Part shown: in pieces, positions 13,101 to 24,447 of the stretch | How the letters are laid out: each line of letters begins with the position of its first letter | How positions within the stretch are numbered: the stretch's first letter is position 1 | DNA from: Fennellomyces sp. T-0311 | Lineage: Eukaryota; Mucoromycota; Mucoromycetes; Mucorales; Lichtheimiaceae | Length of the DNA stretch: 64,000 nucleotides | NCBI GenBank assembly: GCA_025266875.1 | Contig: JALLLT010000002.1 | Coordinates: 1,488,001-1,552,000, forward strand | Direction: 5' to 3' | Program-made: the position numbers and the translations under genes | Notes under the pieces: model-generated | What the model was told of the DNA's origin: nothing | The model's input: only the letters and a program-made list of their open reading frames with translations | Database searches by the model: none

Positions 13101-16100
13101 CAATGTTTTCCGAAGAGCAAAAGAAGCTTCAGCATCACAGACACCAACCGATGTCGCCAAAACTGGGACCCGTTTCAAATCAGCAACGCAATCCACTCCG
13201 GCTGATCAAAAGCATGCTTCCGGATGCTGCCTATGCAAGTTTGCTGGCCGGAGAATGGTCGCTGGCGTCTGTCACAACAAACAATTTGTTTCGAACACCG
13301 GGAGTGGAACAGGACTCGCTGTGGTTCGCGTACGATGTCCTGACGCTAGAAACGGTCGAAGAGGAGGATCTGAGGACACTCGTTGCCGAGATATGTGCTA
13401 GCACTCAAGATCTGCCAGATATGGATATCGTGTCTGTGCTCAAGTCTCATGACAAGCGCATTGACAAACCGATAGACTTTTTCACAATCTATCGATGGCT
13501 TCAACACGTGCTTATTTGTCCCACCGATCATACACTGATGCCGCTGTTTCTGCAAATGTTCTTCAGTCTTTACTACGCGAACATTGAAAAGGACGGGCGT
13601 CGCGTCTTTTACGGACATCTTTTCTTTGCAAAGAAGCAAGATATGATCGAAAAACTGCGTGATAGAATCGCGTATCTACAGACGTTTCACGGACAACAGC
13701 AAACAGACAGCAGAGATAGTATCAGCGTCAAGTCGTCAACGTCTGGAGGCGAAAGTGAAAAACAGCGATCACGGCATCACGAAGATCTACGGCGTGTTTA
13801 CTATGCCATGTGGCTGTGGCTCGACAATGCCGACCTTTTGGATTCGACGTATGACATGACGCGTTTGCCAAAACATTACTGTCCAGAGCTGCTGCAATCA
13901 TGTCGACGTATCAGCAAAGTGGATGAAAAGAGTAAGCCATGGCAAGATACCCAGTTCTTATGGCTCGATTTGGTACAGTATGACCAATTAAGCAATAAGT
14001 TCATGGCGTATCCATGGGTTGGATCCGACAAGTTCAGATCTGTAGAAGAAAAGCCCAAAGAATATCAAAATGTCAAGCAGAACCCCGTATATACGCTAGA
14101 AGCATTGCCGCTTCCAGATCTGCAACTTACCAAACCAGCACAAATCCTGTCAACTACGGAACTATTGGCATCCACACCTGAGGCATTGATGCGATCGACG
14201 ACAGAGACGCTCTGTCAGCATGCCAAACGATTCCATGAATATCTAGAGAAGCAACGTGCGGTGGATACGCAATACACTGAGGCATTGAAGGTTCTTTACG
14301 TGAACAAGTCGGGCAGCAAGCATGTTGAGGCACCGTGCAGCAAGGAAAGCAGTTGCAAGAAGCCTGCCGAATGGGATATTGTCGCAAGTTATGTCAAGAA
14401 GGATGACAAGGTGGAGCAGCAGCTGAAAGAGAACCGTAAGGAGGCAGGACAAATGTTATTTCGGTCTGTGGATGCAAGGATCTGTATTCAGGCAATGCTG
14501 ACGTTTCGCAAATTCGATGCGATCGTGGACCAAGCGAAGCAAGCCAAAAGACAGAGCAGCGCACTTGTCCAACTGGCGTGGTCCTGTCTGCAGTATGTCT
14601 TGAAGAATCTGTCTCCGGAAATGCGTTTATTCCCTCCGATGCGAATCATTATTTTGCATATGTGCCAGAACTTGGGCGATGCTGTTGAAATCGATGCTCA
14701 ATACGTGGACAAGTTTTTTGAACTTGCAGACGACGACGACGACAATGGTGATAGATGGATTCAGTTGATATATCCCGCATTTAAGCCGCACAGCGACAAC
14801 AAACGGTTGCTGATGACACTCGAGCGTGTATTGCGATATAGTTCTAAGGCACAGATGTATCTATTACCATCCTTTGATATGGCGGTTTGGTCAAAAAGCT
14901 CATATGCAAGCGAAACAGCGCGCAACAACTATTATAACTTGATGTTTGGACACCTGAAGGCGCCTATCGTACAATCAGAAGAAGTTTTATATACTCAGTA
15001 CTGCGATATGATACTATCGTTAATGGAGTCAAGCTTGAAACTCAAGAAACCGGATTTCGTCAAGGTGACAGAGCATGTTCTGAAGCTACTTGGCGATTCT
15101 AAGCAGCATAACTCGGCAAACGGACGTCCAGCAGTTGTGGATGCGTTAACGGCTAGAATCAGCAACTCCAATGGGATCGATGGAGATAACATTGTTGCGA
15201 TAGTTACGTTCCTTGGAAACTCGTTCTCGGAAGGCAGTAGTCTTTTTGCAACATATACAAATTCCATCCCTGCGCTTTGTCGGCTATTGCAGAGCTTGTT
15301 CAACGATGCGCGATTTGTGCGCAATCAAAAGGATGTTCCAGCGTTCATATGCCGCCAGTTGCGCCAATGTTTCCATTCATGGTGGCGAAACGCTGATGAT
15401 CGGTCACAAGAAAACCAGTACGTGGATGTACTTGCAGAATCGTACCAGGAAGTAATACAGCATGCGTTGGAACATTTGGATGCGCCTGGACGAGCTAGGT
15501 TATTGAACTGGGTCTTTGGATATTACCACGAGCGATTTTTGCAACTATCAAGAGATATTGAGAATGAATGGATACAATATTACGGGAACATAGTGGCGAA
15601 TCTGAATTGGAGCTATCTCGATCTCTCGTCGAGTCACTTGCGACGAATCCACCAGACATGGTCTTCTTTGCGACAACAGGATATCCAGCAACCACGTCGA
15701 GCTATATACCTCAAGTTTATTTGGAAAATATTTTCATCATGGATGGGAGTGCATACTCGACCAACAGTCAGCAAACAACAGCGGTATGATTACGTTGAAG
15801 TCGCATTTATATTTGTGCAGGACGGGGAGTTGGTGTGGCCTGAAAACGACGACAATCGAAAGAAATCTTTGGAACAGCTCTGGAGCAACTTTTCTCGCGA
15901 CAACGGCAGTCTGTCGGCTGATCAAGTTGGGAGCGTTGTCAGCCAACTACGTCGCAACTGGAATTCACCTCTACCGCTTCCATCAGCCGCTTCGAACGAT
16001 ACGTTCCTGTCCCACTGCATCGATTGGGTTCGCCGGTTAACAGGTTTCAACGAAAAGGAAGCATCGATGAAGCGGCGTCGGCTATTCGCGGACTATATAC

Positions 16101-17011
16101 TCAAGCTTTTGCCGGATGATATCGATATGCGACGAGCATGGACCAATCATATTTATCAAGTCATCAATGAACATGTATCGAGTGAACCACATGGACAAGA
16201 TTTTGAAGAAACTGTGGCGGCGGTATCGAATATACTGCCTTTTGTTACCGAGATACCACCTGGAGGAAGTACCTGTATGCTGCTTGCTGACTTTGGCGCA
16301 CTGGCACGATCAACATCCACAGCGACACCGGATATAATTGAACTGATGGAGCACGTACTCGAGCAGTACATTATCAGCGTTGCAGGAGCACCCGATTGGT
16401 GTCGGTTAGGCGAGCTTTTGTCACGATCGAACCCTGATTACAGTCTGTTTTTGCAGTACTGCCTGGATCAGTCAGCTTTCCTAACCTTGCGAGTCTATGG
16501 CGAAGCTAAGCTGCAGCAAGATTGTGCGCGACAGGATCCAGTAAAGCTGGCCAACTTGGCAGAAGAGGTGGCAGCCATCATTTCTATCGCCAAGGTCGAT
16601 CGCAAAGCAGCTGTCTATCTCGTACGATTCTTTGCCACACTGTTTTGCCAATCGCGACAGCAAGAATCTCGTTTGGTGGCCAGCATTGTGTCGCTATCAC
16701 GGACAGCCAACCGGTGGGTCCATGTCCACCAGCATTCACCAAGGCCTGACCTGGGCCTTGACTGGCAAGTGTTTGCGACTCTGTTGGATGGGTTTCTGGC
16801 GTCTCGGTTAATAGCACAGGGTGTACTCAGCCCTGCACCAACGTCGTCCAACTGGATCAAGCGATTAGAGACGATGCGGGGAGACAAAAAGTACAAGGCG
16901 TTTACTGATACAATTAACAAGGGGATCGACATCACGCAGGATAGCCATCGCTGGACGATTTGGCAGTTGGATCAAGTAGTTACAGAGTTTGCACAGCCGT
17001 TATGGACATGA
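10127..17011 (+). CDS. EPG5: EPG5-like autophagosome tethering protein
   Basis: Two tiny 5' exons (10127-10133 and 10185-10217) precede one giant exon (10287-17011), giving 2254 residues, close to the about 2,500 of animal EPG5. The open frame at 10286 lacks its own ATG; the two small exons supply ATG in phase with good GT-AG sites. Segments match animal EPG5 in order: the YRW helix followed by a PTDH segment (about residue 1070), LPKHY (about 1200), a Cys-containing segment near residue 1360 (CSKESSCKKPA) and the C-terminal KYKAFTDTINKG region. In animals EPG5 is a Rab7 effector that tethers autophagosomes to late endosomes or lysosomes. The protein is predicted to be almost wholly alpha-helical, with no membrane spans and a basic N-terminus. 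Its 3' end is 49 bp from the convergent PheRS gene. Confidence 0.88.
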
Positions 17012-17060
17012 TGAAGCAAATACACGTATTTTTTATATATCTTTTTAAGAAAAAGGCTTT

Positions 17061-18832
17061 CTATTGTTCACTGGTGCCTACCAGCTCTTTACCCATCTTC
17101 TTATCCAGACGGCAAATGGGGTATTCCTTGATCATATCGATCTTGACCTTGTGGCCAAGGAGGTCACGGATGTTTGAGATGCCGTACTTGACCATGGTGG
17201 GTCGTTCCAGACCCAGACCCCAGGCGATGACACGCACATCTGGGGGAAGGCCGAGTGGCAACAACATTTCCGGCCGGAACATACCCGAGTTACCGATTTC
17301 GACCCACTTCTTCAATCCGTCGTGATAAGAGAAGATCTCCATGCTGGGCTCGGTGTAAGGGTTGTACGTAGGCTTGAAACGGATCTTGTCCATACCCATC
17401 TTCTTGAAGAAGACGTCCATGAAGCCAATCAGGTCGCCCAAGGTGAGGTTTCTATCGCAAATGACACCTTCGATCTGGTGGAACTCTGCTAAATGGGTGG
17501 CGTCGACGGATTCGTTACGGAAGACGCGATCGATCGAAAAGTACTTTGCGGGACGGAAAACACCCTCCTTCTTGGTCTTTTCAGCGAGTTTGTAAAGCAT
17601 GTAGGAGCTGACAGCAGTAGTGTGCGTACGCAACAACAACTTGCCGGCATCTTCCTCCTTCCATGTATAGTTATAACCGGTGGAACCGGTGTCGCCACCA
17701 TTCTCGTGCGTTACTTTGATGCGCTCCATCAGGTCGCGGGGGAAACGATCGGTAGTGGCGGGGTCCTTCAAGAAGAAAGTATCGTGGGCGTCGCGTGCGG
17801 GATGCTGCTGGGGCTGGAACAAGGCATCAAAGTTCCAGAAGCTGGATTCGGCGAAGCAGTTGGTGGGCATTTCCTCGAATCCCATTTCAAAGAAAATCTC
17901 ACGGAACTCCTGTCGCACCTTCATCAATGGGTGCAGATGGCCACCAGCAGGTGCCGCACCGGCTGCATCAAAGTTGTACTTTTTGAACGAGGCGTTCTTC
18001 CATTCGCCACTTGAGGGTTGTCAGCCAAACTAATTCTTCCAATATCCCCTGCCTCTCTTTTACCTCTGGAGCATCTCAAAGGTAATATCCGTAGCCTCCT
18101 TTTTGATTTCAAGCGAGAACTGGGGACCCTTGGTCACTTTGTAGGTTGTCACTTTTCTAATCACCCAATATCAATCATCCGTTCGCCTATTCCGGTTTTG
18201 ATAAAGAACATACTGCTTATCGACGAGCTTGCGCTTCTTCAGATCAGTCAAGATCTTTGCGTTGCTGTGGGTCGAAGTCTTCTTGATTTCCTGCAAGTCG
18301 TTCTTTGTCTGATCCACAATCGAATCGGTAGCACGCACCAAGTTCGAGCCGTTCTTTTTGATCCAACCGTTCTTGAACGCCTTGCCCTGGCCAATGCTGG
18401 CTGCTTTGCCCAAAATGGCCTATCGTCTCGCTCAGTTTCCCCTCCTTTCAACCGCTTCTTTCTGTAATTATCCAACCTGAACTTCGCTCATAGGGATACC
18501 CTCGGCTCCAATTGGAATAGCCTCAAACACGCGCGCTTCGTGGCTTCCCTGTTCAGCAACCTGTTCACCTTCCTTGCTCAACGTCCATAATTCGCGGTCA
18601 ATGGCCGAGTAATCAACCATCTAAAATGACAAGCAGTTCGGTTGATAAACATTCGGGAGACGTGTTGCTTGTTTTTTACCTCTTTGGACTTTAAGCTGTT
18701 AAGAACACCAAGCAAGGCAAGTTGCTCAAGGGGTTCGCCGGCAACAGTCTTCAAGTCCTTCGAGTCCTGAATTTCATTTTCTCTGTCCAAGGTCGTAAGG
18801 ACCAACGTCTGCAATTCCTCAGTGCTGGCCAT
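17061..18832 (-). CDS. FRS2: Cytosolic phenylalanine-tRNA ligase alpha subunit
   Basis: Five exons (18832-18680, 18620-18477, 18419-18214, 18156-18064, 18009-17061) join in phase to 514 residues, the expected length for eukaryotic PheRS alpha. The N-terminal part has the winged-helix DNA-binding-fold domains seen in this subunit. The C-terminal class II catalytic core shows motif 2 around [20 protein letters not shown] and motif 3 around [15 protein letters not shown]. With the beta subunit it forms the alpha2-beta2 enzyme that charges tRNA-Phe in the cytosol. There is no mitochondrial presequence. Its start codon lies only 100 bp from the divergent small membrane protein gene. Confidence 0.95.
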
Positions 18833-18932
18833 TTTTCAAGAGTATGTGGCAGAGGCGGGATGTCAAGTAGAACTTAAATAGGCTCAGCCACCACTGACTC
18901 ACTTCTTATGTGTGCTCACTGGTTCTCTCAGT
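18833..18932. promoter_or_regulatory. Compact bidirectional promoter
   Basis: Only 100 bp separates the PheRS alpha start (-) from the 71-residue membrane protein start (+), so one short region must drive both. I see no clear TATA element. Shared regulation is possible but inferred only from spacing. Confidence 0.4.
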
Positions 18933-19204
18933 ATGGAAATTAGTGTTCTACAGTTATGGATGTTCATTGTCGTCATTGCAACGGTTTTCCTAAGCGGGTT
19001 GTGCTGGTGCTTCTGCTGCGGGACTTGCGGTTAGTTTTTGTCTTGAGAGTGTTTGATTCGCCCTTGTAGTAACGCGGTCATAAAGTCGGGCGTAATCTTT
19101 TGCACAGTTTGGTTCCTGCACGTTTCCGTTCAAGACAGTGGAAATATCATGTGCCGCCTGAGCAATACGATGATGAGACATTTATTCTGGAAAGCAGGAA
19201 TTAG
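18933..19204 (+). CDS. Small single-span membrane protein with Cys cluster (71 aa)
   Basis: Two exons (18933-19029, 19086-19204) with a 56-bp GT-AG intron encode 71 residues. A short N-terminus leads into one hydrophobic span of about 20 residues (FIVVIATVFLSG). A dense Cys cluster, CWCFCCGTC, sits at the membrane border, a pattern often S-acylated. A basic stretch (ARFRSRQWKY) and an acidic tail (EQYDDETFILE) follow. The alternative acceptor 11 bp upstream of the chosen one gives an early stop, so the phase-consistent site was used. No family was recognised. Its stop codon overlaps the stop of the oppositely oriented oxidoreductase by 4 nt. The protein is too short and split to be found by a simple ORF scan. 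Confidence 0.6.
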
Positions 19205-20568
19205 ACCTGCGCGACTTGAGCTACTTTTTGAGTCTCGGCAGCTTCCAGGGCCGCGACGAAAAACGCTAGATGGTGGAATGCCTCCTCAGGAGTCACCGCC
19301 AAAGACGCACCCTCCCTCAGGACATGATAAATGTTGTACAGCTCGCCTTCCACATCCTCAAACCCTGAAGGGTTTGCCACTAGTGCCTGGATCGTCGTAG
19401 TCTCCGCTGGATTGCCCGATTCGTCCAGCAGCTCGACCGCCTGATCATCAGTCAACCGGATGGTGCCCTTGGTACCGTGCACTTCCAATCGCATCTTTTT
19501 CAGACCTGCAGAACACTATTTTCCCGTTCAATAAAAAGCAATCCATCTGCTTGCAATTTGGCCTTACAAAGGTGAAGTTGGCGGCACCGACGGCGCCGTT
19601 GGCAAGTCTCACAGTCGTTGATAACGTGTCTTCAGTAACATGGATACTATGTCGCTTAGTAGCAAATGCGCTGACTTGATCAAAACGGCCAAGGATGGGG
19701 ACCAAATGAGCCATATCGTGCACACCACCATCGCTCAAATATCCGCTAATGAAACGTCAACATCATATATCAACAGGTCAATTGACTCTCCTTACCCTGG
19801 GTGCTGTGGCTGCTGGCGCCATGCTGTGGCGTGATAGGGTGAGTTTGGATTGTATGGACGCGCGGAATCATAGGTAAAGTTGACGATCTAACTCTTCATG
19901 AGAACCTTGTGTACGCACGAGTGAGGGAAAAAAAACCAACCTCGCCGATACCGCCTTGCTGCACATACTTTGCAACGGCACGAGGTAACGAGTGATAAGA
20001 CCAGTTCTCGGCTACAGCAACAACCGTATCAGCCTTTTGAGCAGCCAGCACGATTTTACGCGCGTCCTCCATGTTGTGTGCTAAACAAACGGATCATCAG
20101 TTGATGCACACTTTTTCCCAATACCTTAATCCTTTATACCAATGGGTTTCTCAAAAATGATATGCTTCTTGGCCTCGATAGCTGCTTGGACGATCTAAAA
20201 TATCAGCCCTTTCAGTAACACGTGTCGGGGCTTACGAAAGTCCTGAACAAACCTCCCAGTTGTATTGGACTGGCAAGAGGGCGTCTACTAGCTCAACATT
20301 GGGATCGTTGATGAGTTGCTTGGGATCAGTATAAATGGCTGATTCCGGAATGCCAGCCTTTTCTTATTCAAATTAAAACACGTTGAATTGAGTCACTTGT
20401 CGACGTTACCTCCTTGGCGAACTTTTCGGCCTTGTCGCGGGATCGGTTTGCACACGCGACGATCTGGAACTTGTCAGCACCCACGGCATTATAAGCACGC
20501 AAATGGCGATAAGCAAAAATGCCAGTGCCAATGATACCGACGCGGATAGGTTGTTGACCCGTTGCCAT
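19201..20568 (-). CDS. Gfo/Idh/MocA-family NAD(P)-dependent oxidoreductase
   Basis: Seven exons (20568-20410, 20357-20253, 20194-20140, 20080-19941, 19887-19796, 19745-19568, 19515-19201) join in phase to 347 residues, a normal length for the family. The N-terminal Rossmann fold opens with RVGIIGTGIFAYRHL. The conserved lysine motif is IFEKPIG. The C-terminal alpha/beta domain follows, including a GGVHDMAHL segment. Family members oxidise or reduce sugars, inositols or biliverdin-like substrates with NAD(P); the substrate here cannot be told. There is no signal peptide, so it is probably cytosolic. Confidence 0.88.
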
Positions 20569-21214
20569 AGCTTACAAAGTATAGAAAAAAGAGAAAACGT
20601 TACGAAAGTTTGTTCCGATTTGATGACACTTTGCGGTATTGAATTAGGGCCAGTCGACCCTTCATACTTGCTTTTCCCACACCTCCACTTTCAGGTGCAA
20701 CTTTTATACTGAAATTGGGCCTGGGAAGGACTGGTATAATTGATGAAAGCAAGTAGTAATCAAGCGAAACGCCATGTCTATGTGGACCATCTCAGTAATA
20801 GCTGGTATATGCTTCAGGGATAGCTTATGTAATGACTCCGAGTTTCCGAAACGGCGTTTAAAAACTTGAAGGTGGGAGGAAATGCTGTCCAATTGCATCA
20901 GCTGCCTGTGATACCGTCCCGCGCCACCATGGTGTCCATTGTTGGCATTAGTTAGTTGATTGAAGCTCTTTCTATAAAACCCGGTTCCCGCCGGTTTTTA
21001 AAATAAATTGAGTATGTGCAAAAAAAAACCATGGCCATTGTTGATTAATACTGAGAGCGTTGCTATCCTTATGCTGAACTATGGTTTCAATATTACATAG
21101 TGCATATTTAGATCAAGGACGAAGGTTTCCAGTTTAATATGCATACTATATCGTAATAGGTCACAGCAACGATGAATAGCCGAGATCACAAATACGGTAA
21201 TAGAATGCCTTCCT
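20569..21214. other. Intergenic region, oxidoreductase promoter and P450 3' flank
   Basis: About 0.65 kb of AT-rich DNA. It should contain the promoter of the minus-strand oxidoreductase and the 3' UTR of the minus-strand P450. No further coding frame is supported. Confidence 0.45.
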
Positions 21215-23004
21215 TTATTGTCGCTTCTCAACAAAAACTTTCAAACCATCTTTTATGGGCATCGTAATCGATACAAAGTAGTTGAACTTCTGATTCGGTA
21301 CAAGCGCGAATTTATAGCGTCGTAGCAAGGTCGTTAGAGTAATAATTGCTTGTAACGTAGCAAGTTGTTGTCCTATATAACAGATCAATGAATAAAATAT
21401 ATGGGTTCAAGAGCACGGTGGTTTTACCTAAGCAAACTCGCGGTCCTATATGAAATACTGGCCATTTTCCTTGTGATTCGTGAATAATTTGTCCATCATC
21501 AGTAATCCAGCGCTCTGGTTTAAAATCTTTGGCATCATTTCCCCAAACTTTGCTTGATCTGGCCATTGCGAACGAACTCCAAGAAACTGTGTCACCCTTT
21601 TTGATATGTGTTCCATCAGGCCATACATCGTCGTTGAGTGCCATTTTAATATTGGATGGAACAGCTGGGTACAGGCGCAGTACCTCATAAAACCTGGTTC
21701 CGTGTGAAAAATTCGTGTCAGTGCAAAAGAGGTACGCTTACACTGCATGGGCAAAGGTCATGCTTTTGATTGCTTCATAGTACTCAGCCGACGAGAGGTC
21801 TCGATTTGGCAATTTATCACCGATCTCCTGGAGCAGTTTGTTTTCCACACGTGGATGCATCATTAAGCAGTAAAGCGTCCATGTTAAAGTGACAGCAGTT
21901 GTATCGCGACCTGCAATGATAAGATTAAGAACGGCGTCTCGTAGATCTCTATCACTGAGTGGTTTCCCATCATCGTCATGTGCTTCCATAAACTGTGACA
22001 GCAAGTCTTTGAATTGTCTGCCCCGCGCCATCTCACGTCGGCGTTTTTCAATCATACTGTACGCAAATTCTTCCACAGTATCATAATGCTGATGTATTGA
22101 CTTGACATGCGGACGCAAAAACGGCACGACCGTATCAAGCAAATGCTGAAACGGGTTCAATAAAAGATCATTACAGTGACGTTGGCACACGTCAAACGAC
22201 TCAGCAAAATCGACAGGGCCCTTATGAGTTAACGCGCCCAATTGTGTTCCGAAACCGATCCTATTTCGGTGCCAAAAGTAAACATTGATGGATCACTTGA
22301 CTCTTATTTTTTTAAACTTACTGTACAAATGTCTCAAGAGTGAATTTAAACATGAGTTCTTGAAAGTCAATGACTTGGCCGACAGATGGATCAAGTACTT
22401 GCTCTGTAACGACTTTGAGTACATCGATAAAGACTCCTGAGAACTGATCTCGGAAATTCAACACGTTGAAGATACGACTTGCTGTCTTTCGTTGGAGTTT
22501 CCATTTTTCACCATTCGCCACGAAAATGCCATCGCCAAATAATCTTTGCATTGAATACTCGATATCGTGCCCTTTTACGTAGTTTGAAAAATTGGCTGTA
22601 CTCTGCATTAAGCATTCACCGTATAAACTGAGTAGCATCTCAATACGTACTTTTCAAAAAGTATTCAATATTTCTTGGATCAATCGTCAGGACTATGAGA
22701 GGAAGAAAAGCCGATGAATTCATCCTACGTAAAGCATTCATTAAATCAAAGATGATCTTTTTTTACAAGATCTTGCGTACGTTGTCATACTATCGAGCTT
22801 TTCAAGTTCATCTATTTGAGCGTCGTAGTAGCGATCAATGTTGGAGATTTGCTCAAAAAGCGTTCCGACGAGTGGAAGACCTTTAGCATGAGGAATAGTA
22901 GGACGAGCTTCTTGAAATACGGCTCTGTCCGGATATTTGAACGCTAAAAACCCGACAGCTGCTCCACTGATGGCACCTGCTGCATAGATAAAATTATCAA
23001 GCAT
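21215..23004 (-). CDS. Cytochrome P450 monooxygenase
   Basis: Six exons (23004-22767, 22692-22651, 22595-22322, 22260-21742, 21693-21428, 21372-21215) join in phase to 498 residues. The N-terminal hydrophobic anchor (FIYAAGAISGAAVGFLAF) indicates an ER membrane protein. The I-helix motif AGRDTT is near residue 301, the PERW motif follows, and the haem-binding loop FHIGPRVCLG places the axial Cys near residue 445. The DPRNIEYFLKTNF segment resembles fungal CYP52/CYP704-like fatty-acid hydroxylases, so an alkane or fatty-acid substrate is plausible but unproven. Exon 2 is only 42 nt. The splice at 22651/22595 was chosen because it alone keeps frame and restores the conserved KTNF segment. Confidence 0.88.
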
Positions 23005-24447
23005 TTTTTGTAGTAGTGAAAATGAAGAAAAAAAAACAGGAGTGAAAGAGAGGAGAGCGGGGACCAGAAAGTTTATCAGCACAGCCCCGCTTACATATTA
23101 GGAGCAACTTTATGCACGCGGCGCCAAATTTGCGCATTTTTTAATAGCAGACCAACATGACGTACATATTTGAGAAGGAAAGCCAGGTGTAGAATTGGGG
23201 TATCGTACTACCGATACTCTATCCATTCTACACCATCTTCAAGCTACTTTTCCAGGGATAAGCGGCATTTTACCGGCACATAGTGCAAGGACATCATCGT
23301 GAGTTCGTTGAAAAGTAGGAATTTTATTTGAAAGACTTATTGACCTGTCCCCGTAGATACGTCATTGCTATGTAAACACAGAATGTATAGTCATAAGTAC
23401 GCTAGATATTAGTGTTCCAGAGTTTTAGAAGATACGTTTAAGGTAGCACTGGCATTTGCATAAGTAAATCTTTGTGGGAGCGTTTTGCTGGTTGCGTTAC
23501 TAAAACATCAGTAATATCAACAGCATACATTAATTACTTCAAGCTAAATTACATTATATATGTATGTACTTAAAAGGAAATTAGTACGATTGCTCTGTTA
23601 TCAAAAGCATAGACTGCTGCTGAATCACTTCAATACGATTATATGTCTTTAACCAATCTCGTTATTTAATAGGGTTCTATGTTTCTTTTAATTACCTAAA
23701 GGAATGTAAGATCTTGCTTATACAGAAATATAGTATATATGTACATGTCTTTTCCCAGTTCACACGGGATGACGCGATGGATAGGAGGACGCATAGGAAG
23801 ATACACAAAAGGTACGGATCGCAAAAGAGCGAAGTGTTACACGTACACCCCGTCCCAAAATCAATACTCAATTCATGGTAAACAATGCATAGAAATTATG
23901 GTAAGGCAATCATATTATAATGGCGTTAGCACATATTATATTATACTTCGAAATGGGAAATAACAGACTAGAAGTGCGGCAGGCACTTCTCGATTGAAAC
24001 TGGGTCAAATTTCCCAAACGGGGTAAGTGCGAGCAATGTCTGTTGTGCTTACGTGGTACCAGCCCAAGTATCGGGATTTTTATTGAATGGTTCAGTCCCG
24101 TGCTTCTTCATATAACCTTATGTACTGATATAGTACAAAGAATGTTTCAAAATAACGGGACTGTTGAAAGAAGTATGCTCTAGATCGGTGGTATCTAGCG
24201 CACGGGAAAAACTAAAGAAGTGACTAGAAGTGAAGCACAAGGCGGCAATAACTGAGCTTAATTGTCCATGGAATTCAGGGACTGGGAGAAAAGACCAATG
24301 CGTTACAGTTTTCGGAGGTCTGTGGTACCGAAGATACCGTGAGCTAGTAGAGCACATTAGGCATGTATTCATTTTCTACAGCATCCGTACAACAGCCGCT
24401 CTTATTACTCTCGATACTCGTTGTCTGAGCAACCTTGGAAACAAAAC
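23005..24447. other. Gene-free interval between P450 and second seven-helix gene
   Basis: About 1.4 kb of AT-rich sequence forming the divergent promoter region for the P450 (-) and the seven-helix copy B (+). No coding frame, tRNA or repeat could be supported. A short open frame at 23739-23963 has no protein-like features. Confidence 0.45.

Noticed and set aside
19030..19070. Shorter 41-nt intron for the small membrane protein (acceptor at TTGTAG)
   Set aside because: It leads to a stop after a few codons and loses the coherent basic-acidic tail; the next acceptor keeps the frame.
18990..19181. 63-codon minus-strand frame
   Set aside because: Antisense to the 71-residue membrane protein, which has a better spliced structure and typical protein layout.
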